This document shows, piece after piece, positions 27,714-35,708 of a stretch of 64,000 bases of DNA; the first letter of the stretch is position 1, and each line of letters starts with the position of its first letter. Under the pieces are notes generated by a model. It saw only the letters and a list, made by a program, of their open reading frames with translations. It had not been told where the DNA came from and made no database searches. Source of the DNA: Candidatus Kurthia intestinigallinarum (GTDB lineage Bacteria; Bacillota; Bacilli; Bacillales_A; Planococcaceae); NCBI RefSeq assembly GCF_003991225.1, contig NZ_JTFC01000031.1, positions 496,001 through 560,000 of the forward strand, read 5' to 3'. The position numbers and the translations under genes are program-made.

Positions 27714-29339
27714 ATGACGACGCATCCAACAAATTGGGATCAAACAGTAGATGTTATTGTTCTTGGTACAGGAGGTGCCGCTTTATCTGCAGCTTTATCT
27801 GCAGCCGAAGAAGGCGCTAGTGTTTTAGCACTTGAAAAAACGAATCAAATTGGTGGTTCTACCGCTTTCTCTGGTGGTGTGCCATGGATTCCAAATAATC
27901 CTTACATGAAAGAGGCTGGCTATGAAGATTCAGCAGAAGCAGCCGCTACTTTTATTAAACGTTTAGCACTAGGTCGCGCAGATGACCATATGATTGATGT
28001 TTTTGTAGACAATGCACCAAAAGTGATTGAATTTTTACGTGAGCATACGCCGGTTAAATTTAAAACGCCTGCTGGCTATCCAGAATATTATGCGCATATG
28101 CCTGAAGGACTTAAAAATGGGACGCGCTCATTAGACCCCCTACCATTTGACTTAAATGAAATTGGCGAATGGGGCGACGTCTTACGTCAAAATCCTATTT
28201 TCCCGCCACTGACATTAGAAGAAGGTGGCGCTGTTGGTGGCATTGACTTTGAAGTCGTAGCTGACCGCATGGAGAACAATATCGTAACGATGGGGCGCGC
28301 ATTAATCGCTTCACTACTAAAAGGTTGTTTAGACCGCGGTGTCACTGTACAAACAGAGATTGCTGGTAAAGAGCTCATTGCTGATGAAGATGGCACAATT
28401 ATTGGTCTTGTAGCCGAAACAGTGAATGGTGATAAAAAATACATTCGTGCAAACAAAGGGATTGTTTTAGCTTCAGGTGGTTTCGAGTGGAATAAACAGC
28501 TTGTTAAGTCATTCTTGAAAGCAGAAATTTCAACCCCAGTTACACCTCCTGGCAACGAAGGCGATGCGCTTTTAATGTCAATGAAGGCTGGTGCAGCACT
28601 GGATAATATGAGTGAGGCTTGGTGGTATCCTGCAATGGTCGACCCAACGTTCGAGTACGAGGACAATGTGATGGCACAGTTAGGTGGCGGTCGTGAAGGT
28701 CCAAACTCAATTATCGTTAACAAATACGGCAAACGTTTCGTGCACGAGGCAACGACATACAATGATATGCCACGTGCGATGTTCGAGTATGATCCAGTAG
28801 CAGTAGAATTCCCGAACAAAGGTCCTGTTTGGATGGTTTTTGACCAACAACTAAAAGATTCAAAATTGATTATTACGATGTCACCTGGCGATCCAATTCC
28901 AGACTGGCTTGACCAAGCACCTACGATTCGTGAGTTAGCAGAAAAAATCGGTGTCGACCCGGATGGCTTAGAAGCGGAAGTAGAAAAATGGAATGGCTTC
29001 TGTGAACAAAAAGAAGACACAGACTTCCACCGCGGTACAATCCAATTCGAAGGCCTCACAACTGGTGGCGGTAGCCCTGAAAATAACTTAGGAAAAATCG
29101 AGCAAGCACCATTTTACGCCGTGCCTGTTTACTTAAGTGCCCTTGGAACGAATGGTGGCCCGCGCATTAATGAGCATGGTCAAGTCATGACATATGCGAA
29201 CGAGCCGATTAAAGGCTTATACGCGGCCGGCAATGCTTCTGCCAATCCATTAGGCCCTATTTATCCAAGTGCTGGCGGTACAATCGGTCCTGCTTTAACA
29301 TTCGGTTTCTTAGCCGGCAAACATGCCGCAACACACTAA
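27714..29339 (+). CDS. FAD-dependent dehydrogenase, 3-ketosteroid dehydrogenase/fumarate reductase-like
   Basis: 541 aa flavoprotein. The N-terminal FAD site is GTGGAALSAALSAAEEG (about residues 16-32), followed by GGSTAFSGGVPWIPNN, a hallmark of the KstD group, and the C-terminal FAD-binding SAGGTIGPALTFGFLAG. Related enzymes introduce double bases into 3-ketosteroids or act on other enone-type substrates; the true substrate is unknown. The start at 27714 is set by AGAGGTG upstream; a GTG 9 bases earlier is part of that site. It is the first gene of a two-gene operon with an SRPBCC protein, controlled by a palindromic operator. Confidence 0.87.
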   Translation: MTTHPTNWDQTVDVIVLGTGGAALSAALSAAEEGASVLALEKTNQIGGSTAFSGGVPWIPNNPYMKEAGYEDSAEAAATFIKRLALGRADDHMIDVFVDNAPKVIEFLREHTPVKFKTPAGYPEYYAHMPEGLKNGTRSLDPLPFDLNEIGEWGDVLRQNPIFPPLTLEEGGAVGGIDFEVVADRMENNIVTMGRALIASLLKGCLDRGVTVQTEIAGKELIADEDGTIIGLVAETVNGDKKYIRANKGIVLASGGFEWNKQLVKSFLKAEISTPVTPPGNEGDALLMSMKAGAALDNMSEAWWYPAMVDPTFEYEDNVMAQLGGGREGPNSIIVNKYGKRFVHEATTYNDMPRAMFEYDPVAVEFPNKGPVWMVFDQQLKDSKLIITMSPGDPIPDWLDQAPTIRELAEKIGVDPDGLEAEVEKWNGFCEQKEDTDFHRGTIQFEGLTTGGGSPENNLGKIEQAPFYAVPVYLSALGTNGGPRINEHGQVMTYANEPIKGLYAAGNASANPLGPIYPSAGGTIGPALTFGFLAGKHAATH

Positions 29340-29360
29340 CACGCGAAAGAAGGAATCAGC

Positions 29361-29816
29361 ATGCCACAAGGAACATATACAGTAAACGTACCATTAAATA
29401 TCGAACAAATTTGGGATTTCGTACAAGATATGAATAACTGGGCACCACTTGTACCCGGCTATATCGCACACGAAATTAAAAGTGAGCGCGAATCAACATG
29501 GGAATTTAAAGGCGACCTTGGCTTTATGAAGAAAAAAGTAAAACTAGGCGTCGACATTAAAGAATGGAATGAACCTTCAGAAGTTATTTTTGACTTAACA
29601 GGGTTATCGGATAATTTTAATGGTGGCGGTTACTTCAAAGCAGAGCGCATCGATGATTACAACACAACGATGACAGGTCATTTAGACATTACTGCTGGCG
29701 GTAAAATGGGCGCGATGATTAACCAAATTCTTAAAAAATTCGTGCCAACAACAACGGAAGAGCTAACAAATGCTATCGTTGAAAAAATGCTAGAAATCAA
29801 TAAAGTTCACTTATAG
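29361..29816 (+). CDS. SRPBCC family protein (CoxG-like)
   Basis: 151 aa with the START/SRPBCC helix-grip fold: VPLNIEQIWDFVQDMNNWAPLVPG at the start, then strands such as GDLGFMKKKVKLGV and a long C-terminal helix. It resembles CoxG/YesL-like carbon monoxide dehydrogenase subunit G or polyketide cyclase type proteins, which bind hydrophobic ligands. It follows the KstD-like gene by 21 bases; probably binds the same class of lipid-like substrate (inference). The convergent TetR gene lies beyond a repeat element. Confidence 0.82.
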   Translation: MPQGTYTVNVPLNIEQIWDFVQDMNNWAPLVPGYIAHEIKSERESTWEFKGDLGFMKKKVKLGVDIKEWNEPSEVIFDLTGLSDNFNGGGYFKAERIDDYNTTMTGHLDITAGGKMGAMINQILKKFVPTTTEELTNAIVEKMLEINKVHL

Positions 29817-29820
29817 ATGC

Positions 29821-29961
29821 AAAAAGAGACTGGGACAAACCACGTCATTTTCTTTTTTTAGCGTTCGAAACGAAAAACCGGAACCACGCCACAGCGTGAT
29901 TCCGGTTTTTTTTATGCTCATAGGAGAGGTTGTTTTTACACTTATGTCTCAGCCTCTTTTT
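29821..29961. repeat. Intergenic repeat element, copy B (141 bp)
   Basis: Ends AAAAAGAGACTGGGACA and TGTCTCAGCCTCTTTTT are inverted repeats of each other with few mismatches. The centre holds TTTTTTTAGCGTTCGAAAC and the hairpin AAAAACCGGAA...TTCCGGTTTTT (29873-29910). The right end supplies the last codons (E-A-E-T-stop) of the TetR gene. Confidence 0.9.
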
Positions 29962-30580
29962 CATTATTTTTAATAACATGCTCAATTAAAAAATCTTTTA
30001 CCGTATAGAGCTCTTCAACAGCTGGCATATAGCTCGCTATGCTTTTTGTTGAGGCATGCAGTGAATACTTTTTAATCGCGGTCCCAAATAAATTAATAAT
30101 CGTCGTGACAATTTTAGGGCTTTCTAGATTTCTTCGAATGCTACCGTCCTGCTGCCCTTGCTCTAATATTCTCGTAATGAGTGCAGGTATTAAGCGAAAG
30201 ACGCGCTGAATTTGTGCGAGCACTTCATCCTCTACATCATAAAATGCCACATATAACTCAAATGTTTCAAGAATTTTCGTCATTTCAAAATTTTCCTCTG
30301 ATAGATAATCTATGTATGCCTCTAAAATCAAATTCAGTTTTTCAAGCGGTGAAATGCCTAAGTTTTCAATATGTTCAAAACGTGGTATTTGATCTTTATA
30401 AAGCTGTGAGACGATTTCAAAAAGAATGAGCTCTTTGCGCGGAAAATGACGAAAAACAGTCGCGACACCAATTTCCGCTTCATCTGCTATATTTTGCATC
30501 GTCGTTTGTTCAAAGCCCTGCGTCGCAAATAGTATCCTGCCCGCATCCACAATCTTTTGTCGTCGTTCAATTTTTTTCAT
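29942..30580 (-). CDS. TetR/AcrR family transcriptional regulator
   Basis: 212 aa with an N-terminal TetR helix-turn-helix (TTMQNIADEAEIGVATVFRHF, residues about 26-46) and a helical ligand domain. It lies between the KstD-SRPBCC operon and an MFS pump gene, so it most likely controls one or both; the 31-base palindrome at 27664-27694 is the best operator candidate. The C-terminal residues EAET and the stop codon come from the end of a repeat element, so the ancestral C-terminus may have been replaced. The ribosome site is GGAGGAG. Confidence 0.87.
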   Translation of the reverse strand: MKKIERRQKIVDAGRILFATQGFEQTTMQNIADEAEIGVATVFRHFPRKELILFEIVSQLYKDQIPRFEHIENLGISPLEKLNLILEAYIDYLSEENFEMTKILETFELYVAFYDVEDEVLAQIQRVFRLIPALITRILEQGQQDGSIRRNLESPKIVTTIINLFGTAIKKYSLHASTKSIASYMPAVEELYTVKDFLIEHVIKNNEKEAET

Positions 30581-30649
30581 AATGTCTCTCCTCCTTATTC
30601 TAAGGTATCCTTCCTTACTATACCCGTCATCTACGACTTTATACTGAAT

Positions 30650-30699
30650 TAATTCGCACTCCTTGCGGCAATGGTTCCAGCAAGGATATAATCGAATTA
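30650..30699 (+). promoter_or_regulatory. MFS pump promoter inside nested inverted repeats
   Basis: Promoter TTGCGG (30663-30668), 18 bases, TATAAT (30687-30692). TCCTTGC (30660-30666) mirrors GCAAGGA (30680-30686), and TAATTCG (30650-30656) mirrors CGAATTA (30693-30699). The two symmetries are nearly but not exactly concentric and cover the whole promoter, as expected for a repressor site. Confidence 0.55.
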
Positions 30700-30739
30700 G
30701 ATGAAAAGCTTGAATTCAAGAAATAGTAAGGAGACGCGT

Positions 30740-31909
30740 ATGAACAAACATAATCGCTTTGCACTCTTCCTACTCATGTTTATTATGTTTATTACTATGA
30801 GTAGTATCGGATTAATTATTCCGATCATGCCTGCTTATTTAAAAACATTTGGCGCGGCCGGTCAAGTACTCGGCTTTCTAATCGCTATCATTGCCTTTGC
30901 GCAATTTATTTTTTCTCCACTAGCCGGCAATCTTTCTGATCGTATTGGTCGTAAAAAACTAATTGTCTTTGGCTTAGTGATGACGGGGATCGCACAAATT
31001 GGCTTTGCACTATCAGGCCATTTAGTTGAATTATTTTTATGGCGCTTCTTAACAGGTGTTGGGTCAGCCTTTATTATGCCATCCGTTATGGCCTATGCAG
31101 CCGACATTACAACGCTTGAAGAACGGGGAAAAGCGATGGGACTGATTGGCGCTGCTATCTCATTTGGCTTTATGATTGGACCTGGTATCGGTGGTGCCTT
31201 ATCGAATGTTAATATCCATTTTCCGTTTTATTTCGCGGGTGGCGCAGCCATTGTAACAGCCATTTTGTCTGTGATTTTCTTACCGAAAACCGCACTGACT
31301 GTTGCAGCAGCATCAGAAGCCTCTAATAATATCGTAAAAGAAATTATGCGCTCCGTTAAAAAGCCTTATTTTATTATGCTTGTCATTGTCTTTATTTTCT
31401 CATTTGGGATTTCAAACTTCCAAGCAACCCTATCAATTTATTTAACATACAAATTTGATTACTCACCGAATGATATTGCCATTTTAATGACTATTGGTGG
31501 TTTTGCTGGGGTTATTATTCAAGGTGTACTACTTAGCCGACTGTTCAAACGATTTGGTGAACTACGCATTGTGCTCTGGAGCCTTGTAGTTGCAGCCATT
31601 TCCTTTATTTTAATGATTTTTGTCAGCGGCTACTTTATTATTATGCTTGTCGCAACCATCTTCCAAATCGCGACGACACTTATTCGCCCAGCAATCAATA
31701 CACTCGTATCAAAATCTGCTGGCAATGAGCAAGGCTATGCAGCCGGCATGAATACCGCCTATATGTCTCTTGGAAACGTCATTGGGCCAGCACTTGCTGG
31801 TACACTCGTTGACTGGAAGCTAGACTCACCATTTGTATTAGGCGCTATTATTTTATTTATAGGCTACCTTGTTTTATATAGCTGGTCACGAAAACAACCA
31901 GCACTTTAA
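30740..31909 (+). CDS. MFS drug efflux transporter (tetracycline/NorA-type)
   Basis: About 389 aa, twelve predicted membrane helices. The motif between helices 2 and 3 is GNLSDRIGRKKLI (motif A), and the antiporter motif C region reads GFMIGPGIGGAL. This is a proton-driven exporter of the DHA1 family; substrates unknown. The ATG at 30740 has AAGGAG 8 bases upstream; an upstream ATG at 30701 has none. It is divergent from the TetR gene and close in sequence type to the second MFS gene at 44258, both with GIGGAL/GVGGFL motif C. Confidence 0.88.
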   Translation: MNKHNRFALFLLMFIMFITMSSIGLIIPIMPAYLKTFGAAGQVLGFLIAIIAFAQFIFSPLAGNLSDRIGRKKLIVFGLVMTGIAQIGFALSGHLVELFLWRFLTGVGSAFIMPSVMAYAADITTLEERGKAMGLIGAAISFGFMIGPGIGGALSNVNIHFPFYFAGGAAIVTAILSVIFLPKTALTVAAASEASNNIVKEIMRSVKKPYFIMLVIVFIFSFGISNFQATLSIYLTYKFDYSPNDIAILMTIGGFAGVIIQGVLLSRLFKRFGELRIVLWSLVVAAISFILMIFVSGYFIIMLVATIFQIATTLIRPAINTLVSKSAGNEQGYAAGMNTAYMSLGNVIGPALAGTLVDWKLDSPFVLGAIILFIGYLVLYSWSRKQPAL

Positions 31910-31915
31910 CAAATT

Positions 31916-32055
31916 AAAAAAGAGACTGGGACAAAACATGTCATTTTCCTTTTTTAGCGTTCGCAACGAAAAACCGGAATCGCGCCACCGCGCGATTCCG
32001 GTTTTTCTTATGCTCTTATGAGAGGTGATTTCTACACGTATGTCAAAACCTCTTT
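31916..32055. repeat. Intergenic repeat element, copy C (140 bp)
   Basis: Starts AAAAAGAGACTGGGACAAAA and shares CATGTCATTTTCC and TTTTTTAGCGTTCGCAAC with the other copies; hairpin AAAAACCGGAATCGCG...CGCGATTCCGGTTTTT at 31969-32006. The right end (TGTCAAAACCTCTTT) is the most degenerate of the right ends. It lies between two convergent genes and serves as a terminator for both. Confidence 0.9.
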
Positions 32056-32067
32056 CTATCGATTCTT

Positions 32068-33198
32068 TTATGCTTTCCCGTTAAATTGACGTAAAAATCC
32101 GGCAACATACGCGACATTCGTATCAAGTAATGCTTCATCTGGACTCATCTGAGCATCATGTAAGCCATATGGCGTGTTGGCACCTGCCCAGAACATTGCG
32201 CCTGGTAATTCTTTTAAGAAGAAGCCAAAATCTTCCCCCGTCATGGCCGCATCACATTCATAGGCCTCTACACCGTCACACTGTGCTGCGTAATCAAGTA
32301 ATGCACGTGCACAATCCTCATCATTGGACACCTGGTAATAGCCAGAGCCCCAGTCAATTGTCACCTCACAATCATAAGCAATCTCGGTTGCCTTACATAG
32401 CTTTACTATACGTTCTTTAATTAACGTCATCGATTCCGCTGACATTGTACGAATAGTGCCTTCAAGGCGCGCATTTTCAGCAATAATATTTTGCACAACA
32501 CCACTCGTCATTTTACCAATCGTTACAACACCACTATCAAGTGGATCGACATTACGGCTAACAATCGTCTGCAATTGTAAAATTAAATTGGCTGCAACAA
32601 CCGTCATATCCTTCGTTAAATGTGGACGTGCCGCATGACCGCCCTGACCTTTTAAGTCGATAAACAGCTCGGATGTATTCGCAAACAGCATCCCTGGACG
32701 CGTCGCAACAGTTCCCACTGGATACTCTGGTGCAACATGGCATGCAAATAAATAATCGGGTAATAAATCGGGGCGCTCTGCCTTCATAAATTCAAGCATT
32801 GGTTTCGCACCACCCGGACTCTCCTCTGCAGGCTGGAAGTAAATAATAATCGTATTATCCGGTTGCTGCTTCGCAAAATCTTGTACAAGACCGAGCGCAA
32901 TCGTCATATGACAATCATGTCCACAAGCATGCATAAACCCTGGATGTGTCGATGCAAATTCAAGTCCTGTCTCTTCTGTAATAGCGAGTGCGTCAATATC
33001 CGTGCGCCAGCCAATTTTTAGCTGTGGGTTTTTCCCATCAATCGTCAAAATAATCCCTGTACGCCATGTATCCACATGAAAATAGGGTTGCATATATTCA
33101 TTAATTACTTCTAATAAATATGCCTGTGTTTTAAATTCCTGAAAGCCAATCTCAGGAATTTGATGTAATGCGCGTCGAATTTCTCGTAGTTCCTTCAT
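32068..33198 (-). CDS. ykuR: N-acetyldiaminopimelate deacetylase (YkuR family, M20)
   Basis: About 376 aa, M20-type amidohydrolase of the lysine/diaminopimelate pathway: removes acetyl from N-acetyl-LL-diaminopimelate. Metal-site segments HACGHDCHM and AEESPGGAKPM are clear, as is FHVDTWRTGI near the start. I place the start at 33198 (MKELREIRRALHQIP), with GGGGATG upstream; length then equals the B. subtilis homologue. It follows dapH by 61 bases in the same direction, as in B. subtilis. Confidence 0.93.
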   Translation of the reverse strand: MKELREIRRALHQIPEIGFQEFKTQAYLLEVINEYMQPYFHVDTWRTGIILTIDGKNPQLKIGWRTDIDALAITEETGLEFASTHPGFMHACGHDCHMTIALGLVQDFAKQQPDNTIIIYFQPAEESPGGAKPMLEFMKAERPDLLPDYLFACHVAPEYPVGTVATRPGMLFANTSELFIDLKGQGGHAARPHLTKDMTVVAANLILQLQTIVSRNVDPLDSGVVTIGKMTSGVVQNIIAENARLEGTIRTMSAESMTLIKERIVKLCKATEIAYDCEVTIDWGSGYYQVSNDEDCARALLDYAAQCDGVEAYECDAAMTGEDFGFFLKELPGAMFWAGANTPYGLHDAQMSPDEALLDTNVAYVAGFLRQFNGKA

Positions 33199-33259
33199 GT
33201 TCTCATCCCCATTATTAAAAAAAGCCATCTCAAAAAACCATTGAGACAGCTTTTATTTA

Positions 33260-33973
33260 TTAGATTTTACGTAAATCTTGCATAATTTCTGTTTTTGATT
33301 TTGTTTTTTCATCGATTTCTTTAATGACTTTTGCTGGAACACCTGCAACAACTGTATAAGCTGGTACATCTTGTGTCACAATCGCGCCAGCCGCAACAAC
33401 TGCACCTTCGCCTACTTGTACACCTTCTAAAAGAACGGCATTTGCGCCAACCATTACATTGTTGCCAAGCACAACCGGATCTGCACTTGGTGGTTCAATA
33501 ACGCCTGCTAACACAGCGCCTGCTCCAACGTGACAATCTTCCCCAACTGTTGCACGACCACCTAATACAGCATTCATATCGATCATTGTACGTGCGCCGA
33601 TTTCTGCACCAATATTAATTACTGCACCCATCATAATAACTGCATTGTCACCGATAGCTACTTCGTCACGAATAATTGCACCTGGTTCGATGCGCGCATT
33701 GATTCCTTTTAAATCAAGTGTTGGTACTGCTGAGTTACGACGATCATTTTCAATAACATAATCTTCGATAATGTTGTTGTTCGCCTCTAACACTGCTTCG
33801 ATTTCTTTCCAGTTACCGAATACAACAGCTGTATTCCCTTCACCGAAAACTTGGCTATCTGTACCAAAATCAAGTGCCGCTACACCTTCACCTTTTACAT
33901 AAACTTTTACGGGTGTTGCTTTTTCTGCATTTGCTAAGTATGCAATAATTTCTTGTGCATTTAATTTTTCCAT
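33260..33973 (-). CDS. dapH: Tetrahydrodipicolinate N-acetyltransferase
   Basis: 237 aa left-handed beta-helix (hexapeptide repeat) acyltransferase: repeats such as [25 protein letters not shown] and [16 protein letters not shown] run through residues 90-200. It acetylates tetrahydrodipicolinate on the acetylase branch of diaminopimelate and lysine synthesis. The ribosome site TAGGAGG is strong. An 18-bp palindrome lies just upstream of it. It forms a unit with ykuR; no lysine riboswitch is seen in front. Confidence 0.95.
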   Translation of the reverse strand: MEKLNAQEIIAYLANAEKATPVKVYVKGEGVAALDFGTDSQVFGEGNTAVVFGNWKEIEAVLEANNNIIEDYVIENDRRNSAVPTLDLKGINARIEPGAIIRDEVAIGDNAVIMMGAVINIGAEIGARTMIDMNAVLGGRATVGEDCHVGAGAVLAGVIEPPSADPVVLGNNVMVGANAVLLEGVQVGEGAVVAAGAIVTQDVPAYTVVAGVPAKVIKEIDEKTKSKTEIMQDLRKI

Positions 33974-33994
33974 CGTGACAAATTCCTCCTATGT

Positions 33995-34012
33995 AATGAA
34001 ATATATTTCATT
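33995..34012 (-). promoter_or_regulatory. 18-bp perfect palindrome in the dapH leader
   Basis: AATGAAATATATTTCATT, between a -10-like TACAAT (34015-34010, minus strand) and the dapH ribosome site. Two further ATGAAAT/GAAAT half-sites lie upstream on the minus strand. It could be a repressor site or a short leader hairpin. Confidence 0.5.
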
Positions 34013-34068
34013 GTACATGATTTCAGGAGAAATTTCATTCTAAATTGTTCGAAAAATCATATTATTTG

Positions 34069-34965
34069 CTATTTATTATTCGAATAATCATATAAACACT
34101 GTGCTTGTTGCTTCACAATGTTGGTAAATGCTTGCACTTGGCGTAATTGAAGTGATGATTCATAGCCAATTAACCATGTATCACGTGTAAGCTCAAAATC
34201 CTTTGAATCCGCATTTAAGTTAATACGATTAATATTTTCCGTACCACTTAGTGTGATCGACGGTAAAATCGCATAGCCAATGCCGTTAAGGGCCATTTGC
34301 TTACATGTCTCAATTTGGTCGACTAAAATTTGATGTTTTGGATTTGACGTAAAATGCCGTTGCCACCATTGTTGAATCTCCTGAAAGTAATTCGAGTCAC
34401 TTTTAAATTGAATAAATGGGCGCTCTGTTTCAAATACTTCCTCAAGCGTTTCAATCTCCGTATCAACTAAATAGAGCGTATCGCGGAATAAATGCTCTTT
34501 CGGACCCTTCCAATCCGTATTACCACGAATAATACCAATATGTGCTTCTCCTTCATAAATCGCGCGCAAAATTTCAGAGCTCCACCCTGTAATAAGCGAT
34601 ACTTTCGCATCTGGATACTGCGTCACAAATTCCTTTAACACTTTCGGTAGCCACGTATGGCCCACAATCGAGGCACAGGCGATTTTTAGCGTACCATGTA
34701 CTTTTGAATTCAGTGCCTGAAGGGTTTCAAATACTTCCTCGCGACGCATAATCATTTCATTTGCATATTGAATCACAAGCTCTCCTGCAGGCGTTGCAGT
34801 TAGCCCCTTTTGTGAACGTAAAAATAATTTAGCGCCCCAATCCTTTTCAATTGTTTGTAGACGCTGTGACAGTGCTGGTTGCGATAAGAAAAGTCGCTCT
34901 GCAGCGCGGCGCATATTGCCTTCTTCAGCGAGGATTTTCATAATTTCTGCTTCAGATGTAGTCAT
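34069..34965 (-). CDS. ccpC: LysR family regulator CcpC
   Basis: 298 aa: LysR helix-turn-helix at the N-terminus (MRRAAERLFLSQPALSQRLQTIE, residues about 18-40) and a LysR substrate domain. The N-terminal sequence and its position between darB (ykuL) and dapH (ykuQ) match CcpC (YkuM) of B. subtilis, a citrate-responsive repressor of aconitase and citrate synthase. In B. subtilis flavodoxin genes ykuN-ykuP separate it from dapH; these are absent here. The ribosome site is AAGGAGG. Confidence 0.88.
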   Translation of the reverse strand: MTTSEAEIMKILAEEGNMRRAAERLFLSQPALSQRLQTIEKDWGAKLFLRSQKGLTATPAGELVIQYANEMIMRREEVFETLQALNSKVHGTLKIACASIVGHTWLPKVLKEFVTQYPDAKVSLITGWSSEILRAIYEGEAHIGIIRGNTDWKGPKEHLFRDTLYLVDTEIETLEEVFETERPFIQFKSDSNYFQEIQQWWQRHFTSNPKHQILVDQIETCKQMALNGIGYAILPSITLSGTENINRINLNADSKDFELTRDTWLIGYESSLQLRQVQAFTNIVKQQAQCLYDYSNNK

Positions 34966-35009
34966 GCTTAAATTCCTCCTTGCTTCATGACTTCATTTTA
35001 ACAGAGTAC

Positions 35010-35037
35010 AAAAAAAGAGGCATCAATTGATGCCTCT
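35010..35037 (-). terminator. Terminator after darB
   Basis: The perfect palindrome AGAGGCATCAATTGATGCCTCT (two 11-base halves) with a T run on the minus strand, located between darB and ccpC. Confidence 0.9.
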
Positions 35038-35042
35038 GATCG

Positions 35043-35480
35043 TTACGATTGATATACATATTTTTTTAATTGTTTTAAAATGACACGTCTCGTCATAATG
35101 CCAACAAATCGCCCTGCATCATCTACAACGCATAAAAATGCATGGTTGATAACAAGCTCCAATGCTTTACTGAATGTCTCATGTACATTTAACGTCGCAA
35201 TATTTTCATCCATGACTTCATCAACTACTTTGTCAGCTAATTTATCGTATTCGATGCGCTCTAAACCTAAGATGGAATCCATAATCATGCGCGCACTGAT
35301 TAGGCCACAAAAACGGTATGTTGGATCGAGTACGGGAATTGCTGAGTAACCACTCTTTGTTAAAACAAGTAGTGCATGCTCGACATTATTACCGAGCTGC
35401 ACATGCGCTACTTTCTCAGCAGGAATGATAAACTCTTCTACGGGCATTTCTAAAAATTCTTTCTTACTTAAAGAAATCAT
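35043..35480 (-). CDS. darB: CBS-domain c-di-AMP receptor DarB (YkuL/CbpB)
   Basis: 145 aa made of two CBS motifs (about residues 15-65 and 80-140), including AHVQLGNNVEHALLVLTKSGYSAIPVLD and FVGIMTRR. Size, sequence type and position upstream of ccpC match YkuL, now called DarB, which binds c-di-AMP and in its free form stimulates the (p)ppGpp synthetase Rel in B. subtilis. It is separated from ccpC by a terminator. Together with KtrC/KtrD in this window, it belongs to the potassium and c-di-AMP network. Confidence 0.88.
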   Translation of the reverse strand: MISLSKKEFLEMPVEEFIIPAEKVAHVQLGNNVEHALLVLTKSGYSAIPVLDPTYRFCGLISARMIMDSILGLERIEYDKLADKVVDEVMDENIATLNVHETFSKALELVINHAFLCVVDDAGRFVGIMTRRVILKQLKKYVYQS

Positions 35481-35653
35481 ATCCCTCTACCCCTTCTATC
35501 TATTCTAGGAAGTTTTACAACCTATCTTCTAATTTATCATATCATACAATAAGACATTTATACTAACTAAAACGTTTTCAAGCAGCCTTTTTATACAGTT
35601 ATTAGATTTTTTATGCATATCTATACACTATAGGAATTTCCAAATAATCATGT

Positions 35654-35700
35654 AAAAAAGAAGCTAAGGCATATGCTTCTATGCCCTAACTTCCTTTTTA
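35654..35700 (-). terminator. Terminator after ppk
   Basis: Minus-strand hairpin GGAAGTTA.GGCATA / TATGCC.TAGCTTC with a following T run, directly downstream of the ppk stop. Confidence 0.85.
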
Positions 35701-35708
35701 TTTACATG

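Noticed and set aside
28187-29059. Long antisense open frame (290 codons) inside the KstD-like gene
   Set aside because: No ribosome site or coherent protein family; it mirrors the codon pattern of the real gene on the plus strand.
33974-34068. Lysine (L-box) riboswitch before dapH
   Set aside because: The gap is only about 95 bases, far shorter than the L-box aptamer, and none of its conserved blocks are seen.
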